NCBI RefSeq assembly: GCF_000526775.1
Contig: NZ_JAGS01000001.1
Span: 3,472,001-3,536,000, forward strand
Direction: 5' to 3'
Length of the DNA stretch: 64,000 nt
Source: Ruminococcus albus AD2013
GTDB taxonomy: Bacteria; Bacillota; Clostridia; Oscillospirales; Ruminococcaceae
A program made the position numbers and the translations under genes. Under the pieces are notes generated by a model. It did no database searches. It had not been told where the DNA came from and was given only the letters and a program-made list of their open reading frames with translations. This document shows, one piece after another, positions 16,140 through 25,027 of this stretch (within the stretch, counting starts at the first letter, position 1; every line of letters starts with the position of its first letter).

Positions 16140-19100
16140 ATGACAACGCTTCAGCAATTACAAAGCGATTATGGAATGATAGACTGCCGTGACCTAGGTT
16201 CACGAAAACTTGAACAACTGCGTGATGGGTTAAAGAAAGTCGTTTCAGCAGAGATAGCATCAGCTGAGAACGGTAAAGAATACATTGAATTGCTGAAGAA
16301 ATTCAGAGAAGCTGTTGCGGAAAACGATAAGCTTCACGGTGATAACTATCCTCAGCTTCTCAACTCTCTTTTATCTGTTGGTGAAGATGGTCTTTATTCC
16401 AATAGTCTGCGTTTTATATTTGAACTGATACAGAATGTAGATGACTGTGATTATAATGACAGTGTTGATTGCAAGCTTGATATGAGGTTCGATTTTGAAA
16501 AAGACGAGATCATATTAACATATAACGAGGTTGGCTTTTCACCATTTAACGTGTTTGCCATTACGGGTATTGCAGAGGCAGCTAAGAATGTATCATCTGA
16601 AAAGAATCAGATCGGAGAAAAGGGTATTGGCTTTAAATCTGTATTCGGTGTTGCAAACAGAGTACGAATCAGAAGCGGTTGGTTCTCATTTGAACTGTTT
16701 AAAGAGAATTTTACGATACCGGTTCCGATTTATAATTCCTATGAATATTGTAACGGAACACAGATGACATTATATGTTCCTGGCAGAGCAAAACAGATTT
16801 ATAAGGAAATAAAGGGTCAGTACTGTAAGAGAGATGCACTTTTCTCTCGTAATCCGTTGCTTTTTCTGAATAAGCTCACATCGCTGAAATTCTATTATGA
16901 TGTGTTCAGAAGCATGGAGTTCCATGTATCACGTACAGAAAGTGATAACTCTGAACAGTTTAAGGTCGAAAAAGGTATTGAAATATCTGTTGATCTTCGG
17001 GATTACGATCAGGGTTCGGAAGTAAATGTAAAAGAAGAGATACACTGTACACGATACACGTCCTATATCAGGTTTTCTAAAGAAGCTTGCCGTGCCCGTT
17101 ATGGTGACAAAACAAAAGTCGGACAGGAAAACGGAAAGGCTATGATTTTATGTGCGGTTATACCGGATGCCGATTTTATTTCGGAAGTCGGTAATGGTGC
17201 ATTATATTCGTTTCTTCCAACTCAGCTTAAACTGACTGTGCCTATCGTATGCCATGTACCTTTTAAGCTCGATGCTTCCAGAGAGTTTGTTGATCCGCAG
17301 GAGAATAATCTATGGTTTCAGGAAGCAAGCAGATATTTGTCTGATCTTATGGATAAGGTTTTTCTTGATTATTCTCATACTGTTAAAGAAAACATTGTCA
17401 GGTATTTACCGGATAAAGGAAAAAGTCTGTTTGCTGTAAATAATGGTAAAGAGGAGTGCCTTACTGAACAAAAAAGTTTTAATGGTGCTCATTATCTTGA
17501 ACTGCCAATTTTCTTTACAGTTGATAATGATTTCAAAAAAGCAGATGAGATTTTCTGCTTTAACAAAGATGAAGATATCAAAGAACCTGAAAAGGTATAT
17601 CATCTTATGGGGTATCAGCGCTCATTATTTATCTCTCCTGTTTCGGTAAATAAGTTTGGAATAAGAATAGAGCGAAATGTCAGAGATGAATTATTCAAAC
17701 GAGCATTCCAATTTGCAGATAAAACTTCTGATATTCTTGATTATCTCGATTCAGTAAACTATGAATATCCTGAACAGTTGATCAGGAAACTTGACCCTAT
17801 TAAGATATCACAGGCACAGCTGCTAATCATCGTAAAACATCGGAAATTATCAAAGGTATTACGAATAATAATCTGTGAGGAAATTAAGAATAATAAACGA
17901 TTCGGATTAGAAATAAATGATGCTGATGTGCATGATATCTCGGAATTTCTTGATGATGAATTTGAGATGAGTGATATTCCGAAGGTTGTCAGAAAATATA
18001 TGGAGTATTGCCATCAAAAGTGTGTATGCATTGATGAACCTGATGATATTTATCTTCCTTGCTACAATGCAATCTTGATTTCTTCAATAAATCCATTACC
18101 ATCATTTTTATCATTCTGTCGGGATATAGATCCGAATGATCCTTTTACAACGCGCATAACCTGGCGTGAAAAAACAAATGAACTAAATAAATATGTAGAA
18201 GATTCCACAATATCTGAGGAAGAATACATGCGAGTTCTTCGACAGATAAGAATATCTATTCGTGATTCTCTTGGAAAAGAAGGTTATAAAAGTTATCTTG
18301 AGATCATTTTGAAATCCGGAACTGATAGAGGACGATTTATTCAGGAGCTTCTTCAGAATGCTGATGACTGTTATTATGGAAACGAGGTTGTACCAACTTT
18401 TTCATTATCGCTGGAGGATAAGACTATTATCACTGAGTACAACGAAACTGGTTTTACAAGAGCCAATATCCGTTCTATTACTGCGATTGGTGAATCAACA
18501 AAAAATAAGCTGTTGTCACATCACAACCAATCAATCGGAGAAAAAGGTGTTGGTTTCAAAACAATATTTGCTATTGCATCAAAGGTTACTATTCATAGCG
18601 GTAATTATCATTTTTCTTTGAGTGATAAAGAGCCTACGATTCCAAGAGTATCGAACGATGCCGAAGAAGCGGTGGCAGGAACAAGAATGGAAATTGAGCT
18701 GAAAGGCAATGAAATAACACCAACTTACAAAGAAAAAGAACTATTAGAACTATGCCTAAGCTTACGTAATTTGAAAAAATTAACAATAGGAAAAATAGTA
18801 GTAACAATAAACGATACCGAAGATAAGAGAACGATCACAATAGGAAATCGTGAATATTCATTCAAACGTTTTTATCATGCCTTTACTATAACTGATGAAG
18901 GAGCATTGGAAGAACGGAAAAACGGCAGTCGTGATATATCGGAAGAACAGCAAATCGTATGCTATGTACCAGAATTTTCGCCTGAGAAAAACTATGATTT
19001 TCCATTATATTGTGGTCTTCCGACAAAGCATAAGATAAGAGTTCCAATTGCTATCGATGCTCCGTTTTCTCTTACGACGTCACGAGAAGAGATTGAAACA

Positions 19101-20870
19101 GAGGGCTCAAAATGGAATGATATTATTCGCAATGAATTATATGTTGCTTTAATAAATGTGATTGACTTCCTAAAAACAGAGGAAAGGTCAAAGGTTTTCA
19201 GATTTCTTAGATTCGTACCAAGATTTCAGGGAACAGTTCGTGTTTATTCTAATGAAACATTTGATAACAAGTATTTAAATGGATATGATTTAGTATCACA
19301 GCTTCGCACTAAAGAGATACTTCCAACATACAACAGTGAGATATTTGCAATACCAATTAAACATAAAGCGTATCGTTTTCCGGAGCCAGCTGTTTATATC
19401 TTTAACAAACTGATGAATTCAAATTATGAAGGAATTGATACTTCCTCTGTTATTGATGTAAGCTCAGGCGATTATGATTCGGTTTTAAATGCCTTTGCGT
19501 GTGAAACTGCTGATTGTTCTATTGTTCTTCCTATTATCTACAGATATTCGGAACAGTTCATCAAAGATGAAAGTTTTAGAAACGCTTTGTATGAATATCT
19601 TGGTGAAGTTCCGGATGAGTATACTGGAAAAATAAAAACTCTGAAAATAATTCCAGTTTATAGTTCGGAAAACGATTCTACAATGTATATATCCTGGAGA
19701 GATGACAGCATTTTTGTAAAACCTAATTCGACAAGATCCGGAGATAATTATTATGTTTTAAACGAAAAAGTACTTACCAAATCAATTTGCGAACATATCT
19801 ATAAAGCTAACATAAATGAAATGGACATTAAATGGGAGCGTAACAGATATAACAACCAGTTAGAGGAAATGCTGGGCAACCAAACTGATATTTCATCAAT
19901 TTATAACTTCTTAATAAAGGAATATCGTTCAGGAAAGCTTTTGAAAAATGATTCGTTTAAGATATTATCAGCTTACAGGATCCCGCTCAAGAATCAATGC
20001 GGTGAAATTACTCGTGAAAATCTGTTTGTTTGTGATAAGTCAGGATACTTTAATACTGATATGGTCAAGAGTATAACAGTTCATGATGAATGCAGGGGAT
20101 TGGCCAAGGATATTGAAACCAAGTCGTTAAGCGATATTCATTATGAAGATTTCTACTATGATGATGAATTAACAGCAGATGAGGTTGAGGAACTTCTTGA
20201 TGAGCCGAATCATTACTTTGTTTATTATGAGGAACTCTTACGTGGTTTTTATCGTGATGGATTATTATCTGATGAACTGTTACAAGAATATGGGCTAGAC
20301 TATCTTTCTATAGGTAGTACTAATGAGTACGATTATGATTCTGATTATGAGTTTCCATCGGAAGCTGTTGGGAATATGAAGCATATGACGGATCATATTC
20401 GGAAACTATGGAATGATCCTATAAAGATAATTTCTGTTAAAGTGGAAAGGACAGTAAGAAAGGGTCAGAATAAAAACGGCAGTACCTTCGATCTTAATAT
20501 TAATGATTCTCGTGAAGGAGCATTGAAGATTTATTCTCCGGAAGAGAGACATGATCTTTGCTTTTGTCAGATGTGCCTTAAAGTAAAGCCAAAGCCGCTT
20601 ATTGAAGTAAATAACATTGAATTATTACCTGATTACTATTTTCCACAACTAAGAATTGCACTTTGTTTGGAATGTAGTAAGAGATTTGAAGCACTTAGGC
20701 AGAATAATTCGATAAGGAATGCATTTATTCAAAGCATTATAGATTGTGATGTATATAACGAAGGCAATGTTGAAATTCCTATTGGCAGTGAGGGTGTCAT
20801 TACCTTTACGGCGAAACATCTTGCAGAAATTCAGGAAATACTGAAACAGAAGCCTAACATTAAAGGGTAA
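16140..20870 (+). CDS. Protein with two sacsin-type GHKL ATPase domains and zinc ribbon
   Basis: A 1576-residue protein with two GHKL (Hsp90-like) ATPase domains of the sacsin N-terminal type. Domain 1 has ELIQNVDDCDY (from E95) and IGEKGIGFKS (from G159). Domain 2 has ELLQNADDCYY (from E736) and IGEKGVGFKT (from G800). Each has the N-box Asn and the glycine loop needed for ATP binding. The region between is helical, and an acidic, tyrosine-rich segment (about residues 1340-1410) precedes a C-terminal zinc ribbon (C1476, C1479, C1509, C1512). GGGGGAT precedes the ATG, 2 bases after the helicase stop. Tandem duplication of the ATPase in one chain recalls eukaryotic sacsin. A nucleic-acid-defence role with the helicase is inferred. 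Confidence 0.85.
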   Translation: MTTLQQLQSDYGMIDCRDLGSRKLEQLRDGLKKVVSAEIASAENGKEYIELLKKFREAVAENDKLHGDNYPQLLNSLLSVGEDGLYSNSLRFIFELIQNVDDCDYNDSVDCKLDMRFDFEKDEIILTYNEVGFSPFNVFAITGIAEAAKNVSSEKNQIGEKGIGFKSVFGVANRVRIRSGWFSFELFKENFTIPVPIYNSYEYCNGTQMTLYVPGRAKQIYKEIKGQYCKRDALFSRNPLLFLNKLTSLKFYYDVFRSMEFHVSRTESDNSEQFKVEKGIEISVDLRDYDQGSEVNVKEEIHCTRYTSYIRFSKEACRARYGDKTKVGQENGKAMILCAVIPDADFISEVGNGALYSFLPTQLKLTVPIVCHVPFKLDASREFVDPQENNLWFQEASRYLSDLMDKVFLDYSHTVKENIVRYLPDKGKSLFAVNNGKEECLTEQKSFNGAHYLELPIFFTVDNDFKKADEIFCFNKDEDIKEPEKVYHLMGYQRSLFISPVSVNKFGIRIERNVRDELFKRAFQFADKTSDILDYLDSVNYEYPEQLIRKLDPIKISQAQLLIIVKHRKLSKVLRIIICEEIKNNKRFGLEINDADVHDISEFLDDEFEMSDIPKVVRKYMEYCHQKCVCIDEPDDIYLPCYNAILISSINPLPSFLSFCRDIDPNDPFTTRITWREKTNELNKYVEDSTISEEEYMRVLRQIRISIRDSLGKEGYKSYLEIILKSGTDRGRFIQELLQNADDCYYGNEVVPTFSLSLEDKTIITEYNETGFTRANIRSITAIGESTKNKLLSHHNQSIGEKGVGFKTIFAIASKVTIHSGNYHFSLSDKEPTIPRVSNDAEEAVAGTRMEIELKGNEITPTYKEKELLELCLSLRNLKKLTIGKIVVTINDTEDKRTITIGNREYSFKRFYHAFTITDEGALEERKNGSRDISEEQQIVCYVPEFSPEKNYDFPLYCGLPTKHKIRVPIAIDAPFSLTTSREEIETEGSKWNDIIRNELYVALINVIDFLKTEERSKVFRFLRFVPRFQGTVRVYSNETFDNKYLNGYDLVSQLRTKEILPTYNSEIFAIPIKHKAYRFPEPAVYIFNKLMNSNYEGIDTSSVIDVSSGDYDSVLNAFACETADCSIVLPIIYRYSEQFIKDESFRNALYEYLGEVPDEYTGKIKTLKIIPVYSSENDSTMYISWRDDSIFVKPNSTRSGDNYYVLNEKVLTKSICEHIYKANINEMDIKWERNRYNNQLEEMLGNQTDISSIYNFLIKEYRSGKLLKNDSFKILSAYRIPLKNQCGEITRENLFVCDKSGYFNTDMVKSITVHDECRGLAKDIETKSLSDIHYEDFYYDDELTADEVEELLDEPNHYFVYYEELLRGFYRDGLLSDELLQEYGLDYLSIGSTNEYDYDSDYEFPSEAVGNMKHMTDHIRKLWNDPIKIISVKVERTVRKGQNKNGSTFDLNINDSREGALKIYSPEERHDLCFCQMCLKVKPKPLIEVNNIELLPDYYFPQLRIALCLECSKRFEALRQNNSIRNAFIQSIIDCDVYNEGNVEIPIGSEGVITFTAKHLAEIQEILKQKPNIKG

Positions 20871-21164
20871 TAGCAAAGAAGCGTGACTATTACGTAACAT
20901 TTCTTTACAAGTATAAATGGTAATGTGCATACTATCTGTATGCTTGTTTTGTAAATTGTGTATATAGTCATACGCTTGATTTGGTGATATAATGTTATTA
21001 TATATTTTTCGAAAATAAAGCTGAATCTAATGTTTGGATATATGGATATAAGGCTGCGTTTAAGAAAATGTTATATGATTCTAAATAATTTTCGTTATGA
21101 TTCTGTCGAATCAAGAATTATGTATTTTGACGCTCTAATTTTGTAATATTAAGGGGGAATAAGC
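20871..21164. other. Intergenic region with promoter for hsdMSR
   Basis: No gene is seen. An extended -10 promoter, TGATATAAT (20986-20993), has only a weak -35 (TAGTCA at 20965-20970, 17-base spacer). The long leader of about 165 bases may allow regulation, but no clear structure was found. Confidence 0.5.
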
Positions 21165-23705
21165 TTGAATAAACAACAGCTTGCAAACAAAATTTGGGAA
21201 TCGGCTAATAAAATGCGTTCTAAGATTGAGGCCAATGAATATAAGGACTACATTCTCGGCTTTATATTCTACAAATTCCTTTCTGATAAAGAGGTAGAAT
21301 ATCTTAAAAGAAATGGCTGGAGCACTGAAGAACTTCCCGAACTGGTAGAGGATGATACAGAAACTGTAGATCAGTGTAAAGGCAGCATTGGATACTTTAT
21401 CGCTTATGAAAATCTCTTTTCAACATGGTTAAGTATGGGTAAGAGCTTTGATGTATCAAATGTTACTGATGCACTTTCTGCTTTCAGTCGCCTTATTGGA
21501 GACAATTATAAAAAAGTATTTGACAAGATTTTTGATACATTGCAGACTGGTCTTTCAAAACTTGGCGAAACAAGTGGCGCGAGAACCAAAGCTATCAGTG
21601 ATTTGCTGACGCTTATAAAAGACATCCCTATGGATCAGAAACAGGGATATGATGTTCTGGGTTTCATTTATGAGTATCTTATTTCTAACTTTGCTGCTAA
21701 TGCAGGTAAAAAGGCAGGAGAGTTCTATACTCCTCATGAAGTATCTCTACTTATGTCCGAAATTGTCGCTAATCACCTTAAAGAAAGAGATACAATCGCT
21801 ATTTACGATCCAACATCAGGTTCGGGTTCTCTTTTGATCAACATAGGCAGAAGTGCCGCTAAGTTTATGGATAGCAACAGGATTCAGTATTATGCGCAGG
21901 AACTCAAAGAGAATACCTATAATCTTACAAGAATGAACCTTGTTATGCGTGGCATTGAGCCTTCAAATATCTTTACAAGAAACGCAGATACGCTTGAAGA
22001 TGACTGGCCGATTGATACAGAAAGTTATCCTCCTGTGCTTCGCGTTGATGCGGTTGTATCCAATCCGCCATATTCTCAGCAATGGAATCCTGACGGAAAG
22101 GAATCAGAAAGTCGTTATGCTGGATATGGTCTTGCACCTAAAAGCAAAGCTGATTATGCTTTTCTTCTTCATGACCTTTATCACATTAAACCAGATGGTA
22201 TCATGACTATCGTACTTCCTCACGGTGTATTATTCCGTGGTGGTGAAGAAGGTGAGATAAGAAAGAATCTCATTGAAAGAAATAACATTGATGCAATTAT
22301 AGGACTTCCTGCAAACATCTTCTTTGGTACAGGTATTCCGACAATAATCATGGTACTGAAGCAGAACCGTGATAATTCTGATGTGCTTATCATCGATGCT
22401 TCAAAGGGATTTGAAAAGGTAGGAAAGAACAATAAGCTTCGTTCTTCTGATATCCGTAGAATAGCTGATACGATTATATATAGACTTGATATTCCGAAGT
22501 ATTCAAGAAATGTCAGTCGTGATGAAATCAGAAATAACGATTATAATCTTAATATACCTCGTTATGTAGATTCAAGTGAAGCAGCTGAAACATGGGATAT
22601 TTATGCTTCTATGTTCGGTGGTATCCCAAACAGTGAGATTGATGCTCTTTCTGAATACTGGGATGCCTTTCCTCAGCTTAGAGGGGAACTGTTTAGATCA
22701 GTATCATCCGAATATTCTGATATTGCATCAGCTGATGTCAAAAAGATTATGTATTCTCACCCGAACGTATCACATTTCTTTTCTATGTATAATGATGCTT
22801 TTTTAGATTTTTCTGAGTACGTGCATAAAGAACTTATTGACAACTTAACATCTATGGTTGCTTCAAAGGAAGAGGCTGTTCTTTCGGCTGACATTTTTAA
22901 AAGACTTAAAAGCATCGATTTGATTGATCCTTATGAAGCTTATCAGATACTTGATGACAACTGGACAAAAATTTCAGCTGACATAGAAGTGATACAGACA
23001 GAGGGCTTTGATTCGGTAAGAAAAGTAAATCCGAATATGGTTATAAAGAAGAAAAATGGTAAAGAAGTTGAAGTCCAGGAAGGATATTTCGGACATGTGT
23101 TGCCATTTGAACTCGTTCAGAACGTGTATCTTTCGGAAGAATTAAGTAACATAAAGGTTAAGGAAACAAGAGTTTCTGAGATTGACAGCGAAATAGAGGA
23201 GCTTTTTGAAAACCTTGACGAAGATTCAAAAGAGAAAAGTTTTGTAAATGATGATAAGACTGCTTTTGTTGCTGCTGAAGTTAAGAAAGCTATAAAAGCA
23301 AAGGATGTCGAAGAAGATATACTTATTATTTTGAAGTCATTTGACAAACTTAGCAATGAAGAGAAAAATTTGAAGAAAGCAATTAAGGAGCTTTCTGCGG
23401 CTTTACATCTGAAAACAAAAGAGACTATTGAGAATCTTACAGATGAACAGGCTAATGAACTCCTTCATGAAAAGTGGATAACACCTTTTGTACATCAGCT
23501 CAATTCATTGCCTGAGAATATAGTTTCTACACTTTGTACTAAGGTAAACGCTCTTGAAGATAAGTATAAGATCACTTTTGCACAGGTAGATAAAGAAATC
23601 AAAGATACAGAAAACGAGCTTTCTGCTATGATAGACGACCTTACAGGAAATGATTTTGATATGCAGGGTCTTGAAGAATTAAAGAAGCTGCTCGGCGGTA
23701 TCTGA
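21165..23705 (+). CDS. hsdM: Type I restriction-modification, modification subunit
   Basis: N6-adenine methyltransferase subunit of 846 residues. The N-terminal helical domain is followed by the SAM-binding motif YDPTSGSGSLLI, and by the catalytic motif SNPPYSQQW (NPPY). The central TRD-contacting part includes LPHGVLFRGGEEGEIR. The last 300 residues form a long coiled-coil extension, making this subunit much longer than EcoKI HsdM (529) and more like the Firmicute EcoR124-type long forms. The start is a TTG with AAGGGGG in front. It forms the core methylase with HsdS and is the first gene of hsdM-hsdS-hsdR. Confidence 0.95.
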   Translation: MNKQQLANKIWESANKMRSKIEANEYKDYILGFIFYKFLSDKEVEYLKRNGWSTEELPELVEDDTETVDQCKGSIGYFIAYENLFSTWLSMGKSFDVSNVTDALSAFSRLIGDNYKKVFDKIFDTLQTGLSKLGETSGARTKAISDLLTLIKDIPMDQKQGYDVLGFIYEYLISNFAANAGKKAGEFYTPHEVSLLMSEIVANHLKERDTIAIYDPTSGSGSLLINIGRSAAKFMDSNRIQYYAQELKENTYNLTRMNLVMRGIEPSNIFTRNADTLEDDWPIDTESYPPVLRVDAVVSNPPYSQQWNPDGKESESRYAGYGLAPKSKADYAFLLHDLYHIKPDGIMTIVLPHGVLFRGGEEGEIRKNLIERNNIDAIIGLPANIFFGTGIPTIIMVLKQNRDNSDVLIIDASKGFEKVGKNNKLRSSDIRRIADTIIYRLDIPKYSRNVSRDEIRNNDYNLNIPRYVDSSEAAETWDIYASMFGGIPNSEIDALSEYWDAFPQLRGELFRSVSSEYSDIASADVKKIMYSHPNVSHFFSMYNDAFLDFSEYVHKELIDNLTSMVASKEEAVLSADIFKRLKSIDLIDPYEAYQILDDNWTKISADIEVIQTEGFDSVRKVNPNMVIKKKNGKEVEVQEGYFGHVLPFELVQNVYLSEELSNIKVKETRVSEIDSEIEELFENLDEDSKEKSFVNDDKTAFVAAEVKKAIKAKDVEEDILIILKSFDKLSNEEKNLKKAIKELSAALHLKTKETIENLTDEQANELLHEKWITPFVHQLNSLPENIVSTLCTKVNALEDKYKITFAQVDKEIKDTENELSAMIDDLTGNDFDMQGLEELKKLLGGI

Positions 23706-23718
23706 GGAGGTGTGCAGA

Positions 23719-25008
23719 ATGACGAAAAAATCGAACGTTCCTGCAATAAGATTTAAGGGATTCACGGATACTTGGGAACAGCGTAAGTTGTCTGATACAG
23801 TGAGTTTTCTCTCAAATAACACATTATCAAGAGCAGAATTAAGCGAGGATACAGGCACTTATAAGAACATTCATTACGGTGATGTTCTTATTAAATTTGG
23901 TGAGTATATAGATGCACAGAGTACCGATCTTCCATTCATTGCCGATGATGAAAAAGCGAAGAAATTTGAATCATCAAAATTGCAGGACGGAGACATAATT
24001 ATTGCCGATACCGCAGAAGATGAAGCTGTCGGAAAGTGCGTAGAAATAGACAATATCGGGGATTTGAGCATTGTATCAGGTCTGCATACAATACCTTGCA
24101 GACCAAAGCTTAAATTTGCTCCTGCGTATCTTGGATTCTACCTTAATTCGGCATCGTATCATGACCAACTGATACCGCTTATGCAAGGTATAAAAGTAAC
24201 CTCAATCTCAAAATCTGCTATCTCTGATACTATGATTTCAGCACCAACAAATCTAAGTGAACAAGGCAAAATCGGGCAGTTTTTCACACAGCTTGACTCT
24301 CTTATCACCCTTCATCAGCGTAAGCTTATCAAATTGAACAATGTAAAGAAATCACTTCTTGAAAAAATGTTTCCTAAAAATGGCGCTGATAAACCTGAGA
24401 TAAGATTTGGTGGATTTACTGACGCTTGGGAACAGCGTAAGTTAGGGGACATTGCAGATGTTACGAAACTTGCAGGATTTGAGTTTACCGAACACATAGT
24501 TTATTCTGATGAAGGAAATATTATTGCATTAAGGGGACTAAATGTAAAAAATGGGCAGTTAGTTCTTGATGATGTAAAGTATATCGACGGTAGTAATTTC
24601 AGCAAATTAGGTCGTAGTAAACTATATGTGAACGATGTTCTGTTCACATATGTAGGTACGGTCGGCGAATTAGCAATAATCCCTGAAAACGAACGCTTTT
24701 ACCTTGCTCCTAATGTTTCGAGAATCAGATTCAAAAGCGATTATGATGCTCAATTTATGATTCAAGAAATGGGAAGTAAATCGTTTTATAATCATATGAT
24801 TTTTCCGCTTATTGCAACATCATCTCAACCTGCTTTGAGTATGGAAAATATCCGTAAATTTGTGATTGCAGTTCCTTCAAATAATATCGAACAGCAGCAA
24901 ATTGGAGCTTTCTTTGCAAACCTCGACTCCCTTATCACCCTTCATCAGCGTAAGTTAGAAAAGCTACAGCAAGTCAAAAAATCATTACTTGAAAAGATGT
25001 TCGTATAA
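23719..25008 (+). CDS. hsdS: Type I specificity subunit, expressed copy
   Basis: DNA-recognition subunit of 429 residues with two target-recognition domains (TRDs). Each TRD starts with WEQRKL and ends with SLITLHQRKL followed by a conserved helix (VKKSLLEKMF), so the protein is a clean tandem duplication. At DNA level the two boundaries are marked by 16-base and 24-base repeats (see repeat entries) that recur in silent cassettes downstream, so TRDs are probably exchanged by site-specific inversion. An in-frame GTG at 23710 is possible, but GAGGAGG at 23704-23710 positions the ATG at 23719. It starts 13 bases after hsdM. Confidence 0.95.
   Translation: MTKKSNVPAIRFKGFTDTWEQRKLSDTVSFLSNNTLSRAELSEDTGTYKNIHYGDVLIKFGEYIDAQSTDLPFIADDEKAKKFESSKLQDGDIIIADTAEDEAVGKCVEIDNIGDLSIVSGLHTIPCRPKLKFAPAYLGFYLNSASYHDQLIPLMQGIKVTSISKSAISDTMISAPTNLSEQGKIGQFFTQLDSLITLHQRKLIKLNNVKKSLLEKMFPKNGADKPEIRFGGFTDAWEQRKLGDIADVTKLAGFEFTEHIVYSDEGNIIALRGLNVKNGQLVLDDVKYIDGSNFSKLGRSKLYVNDVLFTYVGTVGELAIIPENERFYLAPNVSRIRFKSDYDAQFMIQEMGSKSFYNHMIFPLIATSSQPALSMENIRKFVIAVPSNNIEQQQIGAFFANLDSLITLHQRKLEKLQQVKKSLLEKMFV
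23772..23787 (+). repeat. TRD 5' boundary repeat, copy 1 (hsdS TRD1)
   Basis: TTGGGAACAGCGTAAG, coding for the WEQRK start of a TRD. Identical copies lie at 24426, 28719 (inverted) and 28799. Confidence 0.9.
24301..24324 (+). repeat. TRD 3' boundary repeat, copy 1 (end of TRD1)
   Basis: A 24-base sequence ending CACCCTTCATCAGCGTAAG, coding for LITLHQRK. It is identical at 24931, 28224 (inverted) and 29298. It shares its last nine bases, CAGCGTAAG, with the 5' boundary repeat, which may be the recombinase core. Confidence 0.9.
24426..24441 (+). repeat. TRD 5' boundary repeat, copy 2 (hsdS TRD2)
   Basis: Second plus-strand copy of TTGGGAACAGCGTAAG, at the start of TRD2. Recombination with the inverted copy at 28719 would invert about 4.3 kb containing hsdR. 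Confidence 0.9.
24931..24954 (+). repeat. TRD 3' boundary repeat, copy 2 (end of TRD2)
   Basis: Plus-strand copy of the 24-base 3' repeat at the end of hsdS. Inverted copy at 28224. Confidence 0.9.
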
Positions 25009-25027
25009 GTGAAAGGAAATATATGCT

